Source of the DNA: an uncultured Bacteroidia bacterium
Lineage (GTDB): Bacteria; Bacteroidota; Bacteroidia; Bacteroidales; UBA932
Assembly: GCA_902796455.1 (NCBI GenBank)
Contig: CADBPH010000010.1
Coordinates: forward strand, 1-6,706
Direction: 5' to 3'
DNA length: 6,706 bases
The position numbers were made by a program, and so were the translations under genes. Under the pieces are notes generated by a model. That model was not told where the DNA came from. It ran no database searches and saw only the letters and a list, made by a program, of their open reading frames with translations. This document shows, piece by piece, positions 5,693 through 6,706 of this stretch. Every line of letters begins with the position of its first letter. Position 1 is the stretch's first letter.

Positions 5693-6706
5693 TGCCTGGT
5701 CGAGGTCCGCAATCAAATCATCGACATGTTCCGTCCCGATGGACAGGCGGATGGTGCTCTGGTAAATGCCCTGGTCGGCCAATTCGTCTTCTGTGAGCTG
5801 GGAGTGCGTTGTCGTTGCCGGATGGATGACGAGGGATTTGACATCGGCCACATTGGCCAGCAGGGAGAAGATTTCCAGGGAGTCGATGAAACGGAACGCC
5901 TCCTGTCTGCCTCCCTTGATTTCGAACGTGAAAATCGAACCGCCCCCGTTCGGGAAATACCGGAGATACTGGGCGTGGTCGGGATGGGATGGAAGCGAAG
6001 GATGATTGACTTTCAATACTTTCGGATGATTCGAAAGGTATTGGACCACTTTCAGTGCGTTGGAGACATGCCGTTCGACCCGGAGGGAAAGGGTTTCGAT
6101 CCCTTGCAGGAAAATGAAGGCGCTGACAGGGGACAAGGTTGCGCCGGTATCCCGGAGCAGGATGGCACGGGCACGGGTAATGAAGGCGGCGGGGCCGACG
6201 GCGTCTGCAAAAACGATCCCGTGATAACTGTAGTCCGGCTCTGTGAACTGGGGGAATTTCCCGGAGGCCTTCCAGTCGAATTTGCCGGAATCCACGATAA
6301 CCCCTCCGATCGCCGTACCATGTCCCCCGATGAATTTGGTCGCAGAGTGGATGACGATATCGGCGCCGTATTCTATCGGCCGCAGCAGGTAGGGGGTCGC
6401 AAAGGTGTTGTCAATCAACAGGGGGATTCCATGCGCGTGTGCGATGGCCGCAACCGCTTCTATATCAATGAGGTTTGAATTGGGGTTCCCGAAGCTTTCG
6501 ATGAACAGGGCCTTGGTTTCGGGGCGGATGGCTTTTTCGAAATTCGACAAATCCGACGGATCCACAAAGGTCGTGGAGATTCCGTAGGGGACCAGGGTAT
6601 GCTGCAACAAGTCGTATGTCCCGCCATAGATGGTCTTGGCGGACACAATGTGGTCTCCTGCACGGGCGATGTTGAGGATGGAATAGGTAATGGCGGCGGC
6701 TCCGGA
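5675..6706 (-). CDS. metY: O-acetylhomoserine sulfhydrylase (Cys/Met metabolism PLP enzyme), N-terminus cut by window edge
   Basis: Cytoplasmic pyridoxal-phosphate enzyme that makes homocysteine from O-acetylhomoserine and sulfide in methionine synthesis. The frame is open to the right edge, giving the last 343 residues; the family is usually about 425-430 long, so some 85 N-terminal residues are missing. The fragment opens with [21 protein letters not shown], the cofactor-phosphate-binding region, followed by TIYGGTY (Tyr27, stacks on PLP), [12 protein letters not shown] (Asp99, pairs with the pyridine nitrogen) and [10 protein letters not shown] with the Schiff-base Lys124. The C-terminal half has [20 protein letters not shown] and [10 protein letters not shown] (Arg320, substrate carboxylate), wording typical of MetY rather than of cystathionine gamma-synthase or beta-lyase. 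The GTG at 6646 lies inside the domain and is not the start. It is the first gene of the minus-strand run with the dipeptidase and GH43 genes, whose products are functionally unrelated to it. Confidence 0.93.
   Translation of the reverse strand, partial: SGAAAITYSILNIARAGDHIVSAKTIYGGTYDLLQHTLVPYGISTTFVDPSDLSNFEKAIRPETKALFIESFGNPNSNLIDIEAVAAIAHAHGIPLLIDNTFATPYLLRPIEYGADIVIHSATKFIGGHGTAIGGVIVDSGKFDWKASGKFPQFTEPDYSYHGIVFADAVGPAAFITRARAILLRDTGATLSPVSAFIFLQGIETLSLRVERHVSNALKVVQYLSNHPKVLKVNHPSLPSHPDHAQYLRYFPNGGGSIFTFEIKGGRQEAFRFIDSLEIFSLLANVADVKSLVIHPATTTHSQLTEDELADQGIYQSTIRLSIGTEHVDDLIADLDQAFDKIG

Overview
The window looks like a chromosomal segment of a fairly GC-rich member of the Bacteroidota, probably order Bacteroidales. 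The support is indirect: TAnnTTTG-type -7 promoter boxes upstream of genes, no clear Shine-Dalgarno sequences, a VanX-type lipoprotein, and secreted carbohydrate-active enzymes (a GH43 glycosidase and a tandem alpha/beta-hydrolase esterase). Genus and species cannot be read from the sequence alone. No RNA gene, mobile element, CRISPR array or phage gene was seen.

Left part (1-1926, minus strand): a two-gene unit, transcribed right to left, of gpsA (NAD(P)-dependent glycerol-3-phosphate dehydrogenase) followed after 3 bases by glpT (glycerol-3-phosphate:phosphate antiporter of the major facilitator superfamily). glpT runs off the left edge. Together they would import glycerol-3-phosphate and interconvert it with dihydroxyacetone phosphate.

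Middle (1927-3778): a 124-base divergent intergenic region carries a perfect -7 box and a small inverted repeat on the gpsA side, and a weaker promoter candidate on the plus side. It is followed by a plus-strand gene for a secreted protein made of two homologous alpha/beta-hydrolase units in tandem. The second unit is cut by an in-frame TAG at 3395-3397, and the homologous reading frame continues without interruption to 3778. The stop sits where unit 1 has a tyrosine (TAT) and separates the second unit's serine nucleophile from its Asp and His. This is the most interesting signal in the window.

Right part (3802-6706, minus strand): metY (O-acetylhomoserine sulfhydrylase, running off the right edge), then a VanX/DdpX-type D-Ala-D-Ala dipeptidase lipoprotein, then a secreted GH43 glycosidase. 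Gaps are 19 and 24 bases, so they could form one transcript, although a good promoter match lies just before the dipeptidase gene. GH43 and the tandem hydrolase are convergent, with 23 bases between stop codons; both carry export signals and could act together on decorated plant polysaccharide, but no SusC/SusD pair or regulator is in view. All genes belong to known families; I did not find a convincing wholly new system.
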